64,000 nt of DNA, taken from the NCBI GenBank assembly GCA_021030905.1, contig JAGFMI010000007.1, positions 1,364,001 to 1,428,000 of the forward strand, written 5' to 3'. Within the stretch, counting starts at the first letter, position 1; the number at the start of each line of letters is the position of its first letter. The position numbers were made by a program, and so were the translations under genes. Under the pieces are notes generated by a model that saw only the letters and a program-made list of their open reading frames with translations, was not told the DNA's origin and did no database searches. This document shows positions 10,933 through 22,071 of the stretch, piece by piece. This stretch comes from Pyrenula massariospora. Its lineage: Eukaryota; Ascomycota; Eurotiomycetes; Pyrenulales; Pyrenulaceae.

Positions 10933-12768
10933 ATGGCCGACTATAGCAAATTGAAGGTCGCCGATCTGAAAGAAGAGCTCAGGAAACGCAACATTCCACT
11001 GACCGGCCTGAAGCTCAAACAGCAGTTTGTGGAAAAGTTGGTTGAATCCGACGCTGTTGGAGATCCTATCTCGGGGGACTTGCCAAGCCAGGAGACGATC
11101 GCTGCTGACCAGCCCTCGAACCCACCTGAGGAAGCACCTGCAGATGATGTCGCTGACGGGCAAGAGCAAGAATCAGGAGGGCAGGCTGCACCCGAGGCCG
11201 AGGACAAAGCTCCTTCTCCAGAGCCAGTTCTAGCACAGGACCCTGTAGGGCAACGAACGGGCGCTGGAGGAGCTGCGAAGGAACCGTCAGCTGAACAGCC
11301 ACCTTCCCCGACTATTCCACAAAGCATCGAAAAGACTGCGGAAGATGATCCGTCTCCGCAGACCCCTCCAATGGCTTCGTTGCATCGTCCTGACCTTGCT
11401 ACCAATGACACGGTGATTCCGTCTACAGAGCAACAAGAAATAGTAGAAGACTCGAGGAAACGGAAACGTCGAAGCATAACGCCGCCTCCGAACTCCGCAG
11501 AAGTCGCTCAGAAAAGAGTGCGAGCCTCGAGTGGCAGCCCGGTTGTTATCAAGTCCTCTACACCAGAGTTGGGAAGCAAGGGAACCATTTTTACGAAGCC
11601 TCAGATCCAGGAGAAGGGGCAGGCTACGGGCGGTAAGGTTCCCCTGGCGGCTGACGGGGACTTTACGGAGCACCGCAGAGAAGGAGCCCAGGATGTCACA
11701 ACGGGCGATTCCAACCGCAAGGCTGGAATCAACTCGACAAGAACAGCACCTGGCCCTGACGCTAGATTCAAAGACCTCGTGCGAGATGGCGTGGACCGAG
11801 TTTCTCCACCTCTTAAAGAACAGGCGGAAGAGGACGACAGGGTCATAGAGCCCGCTATTCACCCTGCAACCTCTAGTCTCTACATACGAAACCTGAAGCG
11901 GCCCATCAGGCTACCCGATCTAAAATCACATTTGCACTCACTTGCCACCCCCCCGAAATCATTACCGGATCCAGACACTATCAGGTCACTGTACCTAGAC
12001 AGCATCAAAACGCACGCCTTTGTTGCCTTCTCGAGCGTCTCCGCCGCTTCACGCGTTCGGTCTGCACTGCACGATACAAGATGGCCAGAAGAACGCACGA
12101 GAGAGCCGTTGTGGGTGGACTTTGTCCCAGACGAGAAGGTAGAGCAATGGATTAAACAACAAGAAGGTGGAGATGGGCGTATGGTAAGATGGGAAGTTGT
12201 CTACGACGAGGGCGATGGCGGTATACACGCCACATTACAGAAAGCTGGAGCTCCACGAAAGCCTTTGATGGCTGCCCAGCGGTCAGTAGAGCTTGTGCAA
12301 CATGACGTGCATCCTGATCGAGCAGGAACAGTACACCCTGACCGTGCTGGCCTTGTACCACGGGAAGGGCCCGTGAGACCATCGCGGGCACCGCCCCGTG
12401 CAACAGACGCTTCGGGCGGCAGTGGGTTCAAGGCCCTAGATGATCTCTTCCCTTCTACGGGGGCGAAACCGAAGCTATACTTCAAGCCAGTGCCGGATGA
12501 TCTGGTTGCCGCGCGTAAAGGCCGCTTTCGAGATCTTCTTCCGGTGGCCGAAATGCGAGGGAGGGGAGCCGATCAAGAAATGCGGAGATACAGCTTAGAG
12601 GACGGTGACCTATGGGTCGATAAGGGACCAGAGTTTGGCTATGGCTCTCGAGGAGGAGTTGTTGGAGGAGGAGGGGGTTATCGAAGGGGACGAGGTGGCC
12701 GCGGTGGACCGTATCGTGGAAGGGGAGGTCTCTCTTACGAAGATAGCTGGAGGGGTCCGGGACGATAA
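10933..12768 (+). CDS. Acinus-like SAP-domain RNA-binding protein with RSB motif and RGG tail
   Basis: A single exon of 611 residues. Residues about 4-40 form a SAP domain (KLKVADLKEELRKRNIPLTG), used for DNA/RNA or matrix binding. A long acidic, Pro/Glu-rich disordered region follows. Residues about 314-420 look like the degenerate RRM of Acinus (SLYIRNLKRPIRLPDLKSHL ... HAFVAFSSVSAASRVRSALH ... LWVDFVP). Near 515 a KPKLYFKPVPDDL stretch resembles the RNPS1-SAP18-binding (RSB) motif, and the last 50 residues are an RGG box. Acinus is a subunit of the ASAP complex (Acinus, RNPS1, SAP18), which acts in splicing, exon-junction complexes and silencing. The domain order matches Acinus; orthology is inferred from layout. 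The segment near 456-470 has a short HPDRAG tandem duplication. Confidence 0.75.
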   Translation: MADYSKLKVADLKEELRKRNIPLTGLKLKQQFVEKLVESDAVGDPISGDLPSQETIAADQPSNPPEEAPADDVADGQEQESGGQAAPEAEDKAPSPEPVLAQDPVGQRTGAGGAAKEPSAEQPPSPTIPQSIEKTAEDDPSPQTPPMASLHRPDLATNDTVIPSTEQQEIVEDSRKRKRRSITPPPNSAEVAQKRVRASSGSPVVIKSSTPELGSKGTIFTKPQIQEKGQATGGKVPLAADGDFTEHRREGAQDVTTGDSNRKAGINSTRTAPGPDARFKDLVRDGVDRVSPPLKEQAEEDDRVIEPAIHPATSSLYIRNLKRPIRLPDLKSHLHSLATPPKSLPDPDTIRSLYLDSIKTHAFVAFSSVSAASRVRSALHDTRWPEERTREPLWVDFVPDEKVEQWIKQQEGGDGRMVRWEVVYDEGDGGIHATLQKAGAPRKPLMAAQRSVELVQHDVHPDRAGTVHPDRAGLVPREGPVRPSRAPPRATDASGGSGFKALDDLFPSTGAKPKLYFKPVPDDLVAARKGRFRDLLPVAEMRGRGADQEMRRYSLEDGDLWVDKGPEFGYGSRGGVVGGGGGYRRGRGGRGGPYRGRGGLSYEDSWRGPGR

Positions 12769-13501
12769 ACGGAGATGCCATCACGTGATCCGTGCGGCCC
12801 TGGACGATCTGCAGAGGACCTTGCTGGGAGGTATGATGAGACCAGACGATATGAAGCTGTTGTAATATCATGACGAGCCGACGTAGGTTGAAGGCATCTT
12901 TTTGCGCGCTGGTCTGTGAAGCGTCGTCTATCATCATCAAGGATAAAACGTGATGGAGCGATCGACAAATGCTCCGACAAGGACGAAACGGCGGGAGGAG
13001 AGCCTCGCTAATTTTAAAATCGTGGAGGGCGCCAAGCTCCCCAGGGGTTTAGGGGCTTAGTCGTAGTTGTAGTCGTGCTGTTGGCCCGCAGCCGGTCAGC
13101 CCATCTCCCTACCCACCACGTCCTGCCCGACGTACACTATCCTGTCCTCCTCATTCCTGCGCGACCTCGCAGACCCTGAATTAAACGCCTGCCACAGACG
13201 ACACCTCATCCTGCACCGCCTCGAACAATCCTCACGATCCGCCTTGCTCGCACCACTCGCCTTTCACTCCTTTGTCTTTCTACCTCCTACCTACCGTACT
13301 GTTCCCACAACTCCATTCCCCTGTCGCGATAAAACATCACATCGCCTTGTTTCTCACTCCTTTCTGCCTGCAACCCTGCCCTCTTCAAAACGGGCCAAGA
13401 CGGCGACGACCACAACAACAACAATCTGGACCGCTCTTTGAGGGATTTGCGCGCTAATCGGACGACTGTACATTTCTGGAAGCTGGATCGCATGCCGCAC
13501 A
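12769..13501. other. Intergenic with CT-rich leader of the downstream gene
   Basis: About 730 bp. The right half (roughly 13090-13420) is rich in C and T with many CCTC/TCCT steps, typical of a fungal promoter and 5' leader for the transporter gene that follows. No gene is supported. Confidence 0.5.
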
Positions 13502-15343
13502 ATGGGTTGGCCAAAATGCAACACAACATTGGAGGATGAGAAACGTACGTGATTTATGAAGATAGGGAAGCCTTGCACGGATTTCTGACAGACTGGCCTC
13601 ACAGTGAATGAGACGGTCGTTTGGCATGGCCTCACTTATCATCGATTAGGTCTCGTCCTCAGTGCCATCTTCGGTTTGGTTGCCGTTGCAGTCTCGTTTT
13701 ATCTGATTCTGATGCATGCGACCCACTACCTGAAACCATGGGAGCAAAGACAGTACGTCGCGTCTGTAGAAGCTTCTCGGATATGCGTGTTAATTCGGCC
13801 TTAGTATAATACGGATTCTGTTTATGGTTCCGGTCTACGCCGCCGTTTCCTTTCTGTCCTTCCTCTACTACCGCCATAGCGTTTATTTTGAAGTTCTTCG
13901 AGATTGCTACGAGGCTTTTGCGATTGCTTCTTTCTTCACGCTACTGTGTCACTATGTCGCCGACGATCTTCATCAACAGAAAAATTACTTCCGATCCATA
14001 AAGCCGAAGAACTGGATATGGCCCATGGGATGGCTACAGAGAATCTGGGGAGGTCGCGACGGTCTTTGGAGAACTCCACGCAGCGGGCTGACGTGGTTTA
14101 ATGTAAGACTGTTCGCCTCAATCGTTAATGCTTTGCATCTCACAGACTTCAGATTATCTGGACGGGTGTCTTCCAATATTGCTTCATCCGGGTTTTCTTC
14201 ACCGTCGTTGCTGTGATTACGCAGACATTCGACCTTTACTGCCAGGAATCTCTTAATCCGGCATTCGCACACATTTGGACCATGGGAATCGAAGCCGTTG
14301 CAGTTACTATTGCAATGTATTGCCTTATTCAATTTTACGTTCAGCTCAAGGACGATATTCGTCAACATAAGCCGCTACTCAAAGTCGCCGCTATTAAATT
14401 GGTCATTTTTTTATCTTTCTGGCAGACCATCGTTATATCTTTTCTGACGAGCTCAGGCGCTGTTAAGGCAAGTGATGAATTTGGGACTCCTGATATCAAA
14501 ATAGGCATCCCAGCAATGCTACTCTGCATCGAGATGGCCATTTTCGCCGTTTTCCACCTTTGGGCTTTTCCTTGGCAACCATATCGTGTGACGTCCAAGA
14601 TCAACATGGCAGAGTCAGTCCCTGGGTATTCAATCAGTTCGGCAGATTACAAAGGTGGCTTTCTAGGTACTCGAGCAATACTCCACGCCTTCAATCCGTG
14701 GGATTTGGTCAAAGCAGTGGGTCGCTCTGCGAAATGGCTTTTCGTGGGAAGGCGGCATAGAATGCAGGATCCAAGCTATCACACGGCCAGAACAGATACA
14801 GGGAGCACATTAGGGCTGCAGCCTACAGGAAAAGGAGACCGACCGTCGCCCAATCCGCCGAGCGCATCGGCTGTTAATACGTCGTACAAAGACCGCCAGC
14901 AGCATCACCCTGGCCAATCTCCCTATGCGGCGAGCGATTTGAGCGGCGAAGGCGAGGAGCTTCTCACTCATGCGCAGTCCAATCCCATTTCGGCAGCACC
15001 ACCATTAGCGCATGGCTCTAAAAACCACAACAATGCACATCCTGGAGACATTGGCGTAGCGAGGAGCGACTACGGTGACGATGATGAGGAAGATTTTAAG
15101 CGGTACGAAACAGATCAGCCGCCCATGCCGTCGCAGCACGGAAACTATGGAAACACAGCTAGCCGGGATCCACCGCGGATAACGATCAGTCAGGGCGATT
15201 ATAGTGGACAACAAACGGGTGTTGTGCCGCATCCTGACAGTCAGCCCGTGAGGAACTGGAGCCGACCTGAGAGAGGTACTCCGGTCGATATGCCAGAATT
15301 TCCCCCGCCGCCAAGGAGCGATCAGAAACGAGGCTATCGGTAA
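13502..15343 (+). CDS. OSTalpha/TMEM184 (DUF300) family seven-transmembrane protein
   Basis: Four exons (13502-13544, 13605-13752, 13805-14102, 14153-15343) join in frame to 559 residues. Exon junctions rebuild family motifs: KPWEQR|HIIRILFMVPVYA and LTWFN|IIWTGVFQYCF. Seven hydrophobic segments fall within about residues 20-310, including the first helix in GLVLSAIFGLVAVAVSFYLI and the LFMVPVYAAVSFLSFLYY helix. The remaining 240 residues are a hydrophilic Ser/Gly/His-rich cytoplasmic tail. Animal OSTalpha is the heteromeric organic solute/bile-acid transporter subunit. Fungal and plant relatives (LAZ1 type) are linked to vacuolar or endomembrane function, but the substrate is not established. 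The family assignment is firm; a transport role here is inference. Confidence 0.9.
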
Positions 15344-16196
15344 ACAGTGGAGGCTCTGTGACATAGTCCGTTACGGAAGACCTTCCACCGCTACGGCGTC
15401 AAGGTCCAGTAGTGGTCTCTATCACTGAGCCTCGTATTTTTGTGTTTTGTTCTATGGGCTGGGTTCTGTGCGCCTTCTAGGTTGGAGAGCATGGGAGGCT
15501 TTCCCTCTGGCTTTTTGCGCAAGGTGTTGGCGTTTATCAAAAGCCTTGAATGGCTCATGAGCAAGTTCAAGGTACCTGTACAGACTTGGACGGTTTAGAT
15601 GAGAAATGGAATACTTTCTAGTGAAGCAGCATCAGGGGCTAAAACTCCGAGCCTTTTGGATGACGTTGAAGCATGTGGTTCTGTGAAGGCTGGAGATCAG
15701 TTGTGGATATAGTTCTTGATTCTATTTTTTATATCCCATAAATTGAGGCCAGGCCACCGCTCTCAAGAAATATCGCTAATGGGAGAGGCGGAGGCAGATT
15801 TAACGAAAGTCTTCTAGTAAAGGATGATTCTGCGAACGTGATTTAAGTGGGATACTTGTATCAAAGCTTGACACTGAAATTTCTGCCAAGTTCTGCTTTC
15901 CATGCTAGCTCTACTCGAGCGTTCCCAGATCTCCTTCTCAGTACTCAGTAAAGAGCCTCCAGCCCAGTCTACATCATCTGACCTAGTTCAGCTCATAATA
16001 ACATTCACGTGCACATTACAATGCCATGATATTTAAAAGCGAAGGTTGTGACGGACGACCACGCCACCGACACGTTCAAGACACGATCAGGCCAACACTC
16101 GAGGTTGTTGCCTTGAAGCCTATCCCGCCAAGATACAACTTAGCACAGTAGAGTATTCCTTTCCAAGCCGTTAACATTTCCCGAGCCAGTTCACGC
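15344..16196. other. Convergent 3' intergenic region
   Basis: About 850 bp between two convergent genes. It holds their 3' untranslated regions. I see no coding or RNA feature. Confidence 0.5.
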
Positions 16197-17084
16197 CTAA
16201 GCGGCCGTCAATAATGCCAACCAAACTGGTTTCGTACTCGGCACTATTCCCCTCGTCGCATCCCACCCAACAGAGGCCAGCGTCTGGTCCAACTTCGCCG
16301 CCAGATCATCCAGCATGAATTTACTCCCTTCAGCCCATCTTCCATTCCCCATCTCATGCGCCTCTTGAATGCCGATCGCCCCGTCCGGTGTGTCATACGG
16401 CGCTGCAGCTTTAACTCCACAAAGCCCTATGAGTTGTCTGATGGTATTTCCTGAACTAGTAAAGAAGTTCTTGTACTCAAATTTTGAACTAGGGCATAGC
16501 CATGGCTTAAATCCGGGGCGCATAAGTCTGAGTTTGACTTGATCTGTCTGGTGCGGGAAGAGAAAGCCCTCATTTGGCAAGGCTTCAATGGTGACGTTGT
16601 GACCATTAAGCTTGGCGGCCTCAGGGCCGTCCCACGGAGGTGGAGCTGGCTGTGCGGCAGGACATCCTGGACTGGTGCAAGTGGCGTTCCAAGCCGGAGC
16701 TGGAGCAGGCGGTGCCTGGATACATACCACCGGTTGAAGAAAGTTCGATAGTGCTAGCGGAGGTGAAAAACAGATCAACCTAGGCGGCGGTTGGGGGTTA
16801 GATGTGCAAGGTGGAACATAGGAAAGATACGGTCCAGAGGCAGGCAGATTCGGCGGACAAGACGGGTTGGATGATAAGGACGGTCCTGGAGGCGGTAGAG
16901 GTGGCCCACAAGGAATAGCTGTGTATCTCGGAGGTGGTCCATAACATGGGGGAGGTCCAGAGCACGGAGAGGAACTAGGCTCTGGTGCTCTGGGTGGTCT
17001 GCCTCCGTTTGGTGGACGACCGTCAGAGGTAACATACCGATAGGCGGTCGGTAGTTGAGAGTGTGGTCGGCTGGGTATTGCCAT
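16197..17084 (-). CDS. Proline-rich fungal protein of unknown function
   Basis: A single open frame of 295 residues starting MAIPSRPHSQ. Residues about 20-150 are a Pro/Ser/Cys/Tyr-rich low-complexity region with repeated GPPP/YGPPPR-type steps. Residues about 150-295 look folded (HNVTIEALPNEGFLFPHQTD, HEMGNGRWAEGSKFMLDDLA, SVGWDATRG...KPVWLALL). From memory, this pairing of a Pro-rich N-terminus with a C-terminal 'GNGRW-x-G-S-x-F-x-x-DD...GWDxTRG...PVWLAL' segment recurs in uncharacterised filamentous-fungal proteins. That would explain why the frame is conserved, but I cannot check it here. No signal peptide or membrane segment is evident. An additional upstream exon cannot be excluded. Function unknown. 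Confidence 0.6.
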   Translation of the reverse strand: MAIPSRPHSQLPTAYRYVTSDGRPPNGGRPPRAPEPSSSPCSGPPPCYGPPPRYTAIPCGPPLPPPGPSLSSNPSCPPNLPASGPYLSYVPPCTSNPQPPPRLICFSPPLALSNFLQPVVCIQAPPAPAPAWNATCTSPGCPAAQPAPPPWDGPEAAKLNGHNVTIEALPNEGFLFPHQTDQVKLRLMRPGFKPWLCPSSKFEYKNFFTSSGNTIRQLIGLCGVKAAAPYDTPDGAIGIQEAHEMGNGRWAEGSKFMLDDLAAKLDQTLASVGWDATRGIVPSTKPVWLALLTAA

Positions 17085-17601
17085 GTCGCGAGCCTTGAAA
17101 GCTAAGTGTTAAATTAAATGGGTTATGGAAAGCCAAGGTTGCAATGAAGCAACACTTTAGGTTGGGTCCGCGAAACTTTGGTGGGAGGTTTGAGGTAGAT
17201 ATCCGACGTCTAGGAACGCTGACACGGCTCCAAGAGATCAGAAGACATTTCCAAGGCATGTACCAGCTGCACGGCCAAAGGATCGTGACCACTTCGATTT
17301 AATTAGGATCATGACTCTAGATGCAGACAAAGCGACTTCACGTCGGCAATTTTTATACCCTTGTGACGAAATCAGGCGTCCGCCAAGAGACACAGTAGAA
17401 TGTGAGAGCCTATGATGTATTTTATCGCCGTCGCCGTTGTAGTTAGTATTAGCCAAAATTGAATTTCGAGAAGCATCGGTAGGACGTGGCTGTCATCATG
17501 AGTCAACGGTGTGAATACAAACGTCGATGGTGAAGTGTGCGGTAGGAGATTTGATGGAACCCTGTGAAAGAGTTTGATGTGATTAGAGGGCAATTTCATG
17601 C
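17085..17601. other. Intergenic upstream of the proline-rich gene
   Basis: About 520 bp between the proline-rich gene's start and the 3' end of CFT2. A short minus-strand open frame at 17238-17599 has no recognisable content and is not called. Confidence 0.45.
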
Positions 17602-20578
17602 TTAACCACCTGCAACGACTGCAAGACTTTCGTAAATCTTTTTCTTCACTTGATAAAAGGTGCCACCGTTTCTTTCCAAAGCGGCCTGCCCTCCACTGAT
17701 AGAGTCAACAGCGCTGAGCGGCGCCCCTTCGACTACAATCTTGCCAGTGCCAAGCTTGCGCACGGCGATGAAGCCATCAATGACCAAGGTCCCTTCTCCT
17801 CGGAATTCTGCTGTATGGCCGGAACTCTGCATTATTCTGCGGAGATCGGCCAAGCGCATGTCGCCAACGTGCAAAGGCTGTGCGATTGATCGAGTCGCAG
17901 CAGCCATACTTGGAGGGACGACATCCAGCATTGGTGACAATGCATCGAGTGAAGGCTCCGCATGAGAGTCTTCGATGGTGTTCTGCTGCGCTTCCGGTTC
18001 TTTTTTCACGAGCTTTGCCCTTTTCCTCTTAGTTGAAACCGCCTCTTCTTCCTCCTTAATCTGCTGTTGGGCCGTCAAGTGACCTGTCAAGGCAACGACT
18101 CCGATATTCCGGACATTTTGCCAGTGTAGACGTTTGACGAGTTCACGACTCAAAGTGACGAGCCAAGCATTTGTGTCAACACTTGCATCAACCGTTTCGC
18201 CCGCACTTGGCATGAAGATGTCTGCAGCTTTTTCTCCATTTTCGCTATTTTCTAACAAGGCGAGGAGATCTTTGCAGTCCGCAGCCAATTTTTCGGTTTC
18301 GTTCATGCTTCCCCCTACAAGGACCAGCTTCCGAGGTTGTATCAATGGTATCAACATCTGTAAGCTTCTTCGATCATGAATACCAGTGAAATCGACAAAC
18401 GCTAGCCTTGCCTGTACATTGATGGAAGATACCGAGTAAATGGCCTTTGACGGTCCATGAATCGAGTCTGTCTCAGGGTCGACGTCGGATTCTTCGGAAG
18501 CTACATCTTCGTCTTCTGAAGGCCCGTCAGTGGCGCTTGTTTTGCCCCTGTTAATGTGTTGGCGCTTGTTCTTCTCGTTAGGCGCTCCCTTTCCGGCTCC
18601 TTCCCATTTTCGTTTCTGGCCAAAGTCGCTGTCTGCTCCCGAAGCTGGGCCATCCACGTCAAGACCTTTCTCTTCTGCGCGAACAAAAGCTTCTGGCTTG
18701 ATGAAGTCACCAAATTCATCACCTCGTCTGCGTGACTGCACAAATGGAAACACAGCATTCCGTCCTTTCTTGTTACGCACATCGAAATCGTAGACATCCT
18801 TTTTACGGAGAAGAACATTGATGCCAAGGTCCCTATCGCTTAATCCAGCTTTGTTACGACTCGCGTGGCCCAAAGCTGCAGTCACATTCAAGGTTCGACC
18901 CTGGTGTTCTTCATCAGAATCTTCCGAGGATGATGAGCTTGAATCATCGGCCCCAGCATCTGCGACCTCATCAACGCCAGCATCGTTTCTGGATTGTAGC
19001 GATGACTGCAATTGTCGTTGGGTGGCTACATACTGCTGGTAGGCTGATAGCTCTTTGGCATCAAGTGGACTGCGCTGGATATCGGTGATCGACAGCACAC
19101 GGCCACCAGTATGTACTTGCTCCAGTTGCTCCCCTTCAGTGTTTGTCTCTAGGGCCACACCGTCTGACCTTTCCGTATACCACTGCCAGAACGTACGTAT
19201 GAGGTTGGTTGCAGGATGTGCTGTAGGTTGATGCGATGAGAATTGCGTGAGGACAATGAGATTTTCTGGCCGCTGAACAACAGACTCAAGTACGAGTTTG
19301 GAGAAGCCCCAGTCCAACGATATGTCACTGGCGAGAATAACTTTGGGACCCTCACTTTTAAGCATCCTATCAACCTGCGTCTTCCGCTCTAGAAGTCTGA
19401 TATGCCGGAGCTCAAATGGTCGGGAGCCTTTTCCCGCTTGACCGTCTATCTGCTTGCTTACACTCCGTCGATGGCTTCTCGAAGCTGTGTCATCATCACC
19501 TTCGAATTCGCGAACAATGCTGTCATCCATCCATTCCAGAAGGCTTCTCGCATGCCTCATTGTTGCAGCTGCTGTCTTGCTTGCCAGATACACGCGCGAC
19601 TTGCCGATCACGTCATCATTAGAACTGCTTTCCCATGCTCTTTCAAGAACATAAGCTAGCTCGAGAACTCTGCCGCTGGAATCACAGGGTATAAACACCG
19701 TACCTCCCTTAGCGAGGCTGCTTCGAATGTTGTCAAGAAGGACCTTGTCACGATGTTGAATTCCACCAGGAGCGCTGTCTTGGATTGCCCCTTTGCTGTC
19801 ACAGATTAGGGCGGTTGGCTTTCTGAGTTGTTCGATAACTTCTGAGCCCCCAACTCCCCCAAACCACGCTGCTCCGGCGATGACGTTTTCGCGGGCCTGA
19901 TTCCAGTCTATGGCATATACGATTGATTCCATGCCATGCTGGATGTGCCATATTGTACCTCCAACAGTGTGTCCAGACCCATACGCTGTAAGCGTCAAAC
20001 CCTCTAGAGGGGGCGAGAAATAAGACGCATTTGGCTGTAGAGGTTGCGAGTACTTGAGCGGTGTAATGCGACTGAAATATTGTGTGATTTCCTCTGAACT
20101 AGGCGCAGGAAGCAGAATGTTCGACTTGGCGGAATCGGTTGGAGAAGGCAAAGGCACCGAGGACTCTGAAGAGGAGCCGGTCGAGGGGATGAAGGTTGCA
20201 GCAAGAGGGTTGGAGGAATAGAGGTCCTGAGCTAGCGTCCGACCCAGGGAGATGACCGGGGTAGTAGCATAGACTGGTATTTGGGAGAAGATGGGAAAGT
20301 TCTTGCAACAGTGCACATATGCGCCGATGTGAGAAATCGTAGCATGGGTCAAAACAATGAATGAGAGGGTGGAGAGTTGTCTATAGATTGGGTGAGAAAG
20401 CGATCGCTTCTGAAGATAGAGTACTGAAATACTTCTCTAAGTCGTCTAGGAGCCTGGCGTCCAGACTTTCATCCCAACCAACGTTCACTAGAACCTTGAT
20501 ACCGCCGTCTAGTTCAAGGATCGACTGGCACGCTGGGGATGTCGATTGAGCTCCAAGAAGAGGGGTGAATTGGAACAT
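17602..20578 (-). CDS. CFT2: Cft2/CPSF2, cleavage and polyadenylation factor 100-kDa subunit
   Basis: Two exons, 20578-20433 and 20380-17602, separated by a 52-bp phase-2 intron with a GTATTT donor, encode 974 residues. The N-terminus (MFQFTPLLGAQSTSPACQSI) and the metallo-beta-lactamase fold are CPSF2-like. The zinc motif is degenerate (LTHATISHIGAYVHC in place of HxHxDH), as expected for the inactive partner of the CPSF3/Ysh1 endonuclease. The core continues as GSGHTVGGTIWHIQHGMESI, then the beta-CASP segment and the C-terminal region with LRRIMQSSGHTAEFRGEGTL. An acidic insert near residues 530-550 (SSSSSEDSDEEHQGR) is disordered. The protein is part of the nuclear CPF complex that cleaves and polyadenylates pre-mRNA. 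A competing GTACTC donor three codons downstream would break the frame, so it was rejected. Confidence 0.93.
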
Positions 20579-22071
20579 CGCAGCTCCGAACCCTCATGAG
20601 CTCGAATAATCAGATGTCACCGGATCATCCTTGTTGGCTCAGGTAGGTCGGCATGCCGAGTTGATATCAAAACGCTTCTGCAAAGTGCAGCCGACCGCGA
20701 CAAGGCTCTACGCTAACTGTCAGCCTCGCATCTTGGCAAGGCTGAAAGCTGCAGATCAACACCTTGCTACCTGTCGGGTGAGATACTTACAGCTTTTCCT
20801 AGCAGGCCAAGTGAGCCTGATACAGGACGGCCCGACGAGTGCTAGGCGGTCTCTGTGCTCCCATCTTCGCTTCGTTCGCTTGGTATGCGATCGCGCTTTT
20901 CCACTTTCCCCTCCCCTTGGTAAGAACGGATTGTTGCTGATGTGAAAGAAGACGATTTACACCGGGCGTCGCTCCACCGCATCCGGCCTGAGCTATGAAT
21001 GTAAGAGCAAGCTAGACTCTTGCTAGCTAGTGTGTTCGAAGTCTCGCATGCGATTAAAGGTGGTATTTTCATAGAACTCTGCTCAACCATTGTCTGTGCG
21101 CTATCTCGGCGGGGATCATCTATCTAAATAGCTAGGCAGGTCAACATGATTATCTATCTTCAATAACATCTCTTGTGTTCTAAGCCGTAGGTGCAGGTTC
21201 TCGAAGTTGAGGCTAGTCGTTACCACCGCTTGAAGCACTTGCAATCGGGCTTGAAGATCCGTCTGCTAATTTCTCTCTATGCTTCAGCCTATGTGCAGAA
21301 TCCGACGAGACCTACCCCGGTCTAAACGGTGTCATGACATGTACACGGTGGTACGTATAATTGAAGATTCCGTTTCCCAATCTGGTTCAATCTTCCGTAA
21401 GACTACGCTTACATCGGCATTACTGCATCACGAAAACGATTTGAGTTCCTGATAGCAAACAGCTTTACCGTTCTTATCAGGTATGAAGATGCTTATGCCG
21501 TCCTTATCTTAAAGAATCATAACATCGCATAATTTTCCCAACATTCCAAACACATTTGCAACGAAATATTGTTGACAGTAAACTGCGTCCGTTAACACAG
21601 CAAATTAGGCGTCTGAGATTAGGTAGTATAACAAAGTGGTAGAACACAGGCGACCACGCCGAAAATCGAAAGAAGGCAGAATGCGAGCAAAAACTCATAT
21701 TTATTGTGACAAACAAGAAAGCGAATTGTTTCATTTCCAGTTCGGTTCTCAGATAAATGAACGATCGAAAGCTGTGTGGTCGTGACGGCCGCCGATACCT
21801 CCATCTTCCGGTTGAATTGTCCTGACCTACTAGGTACCTAGCTGCCCTGCTGTTGATACCACATTACGGTCACTGCACACTGTTGACATTTCGCAAAGCA
21901 ATCGAATCAATCGTGAAACAACTTACCTTATTGCTCTCTAGGGTGTGTTCCGTATTCTCTTCTGCAGCCACAGGCTATCTTCATTGACTGATACCAAGGT
22001 CTTCCGTAGGTGACTCTGCGACCACCCTCAGCTTCCCAGTCTTTCCACCCGAATAGTCCTCGCCGGCAAAG
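20579..22071. other. Gene-poor intergenic region
   Basis: About 1.5 kb between CFT2 and the interrupted CAP gene. Only short open frames on both strands are present, and none has coding character. No RNA gene or repeat family is recognised. Confidence 0.5.
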
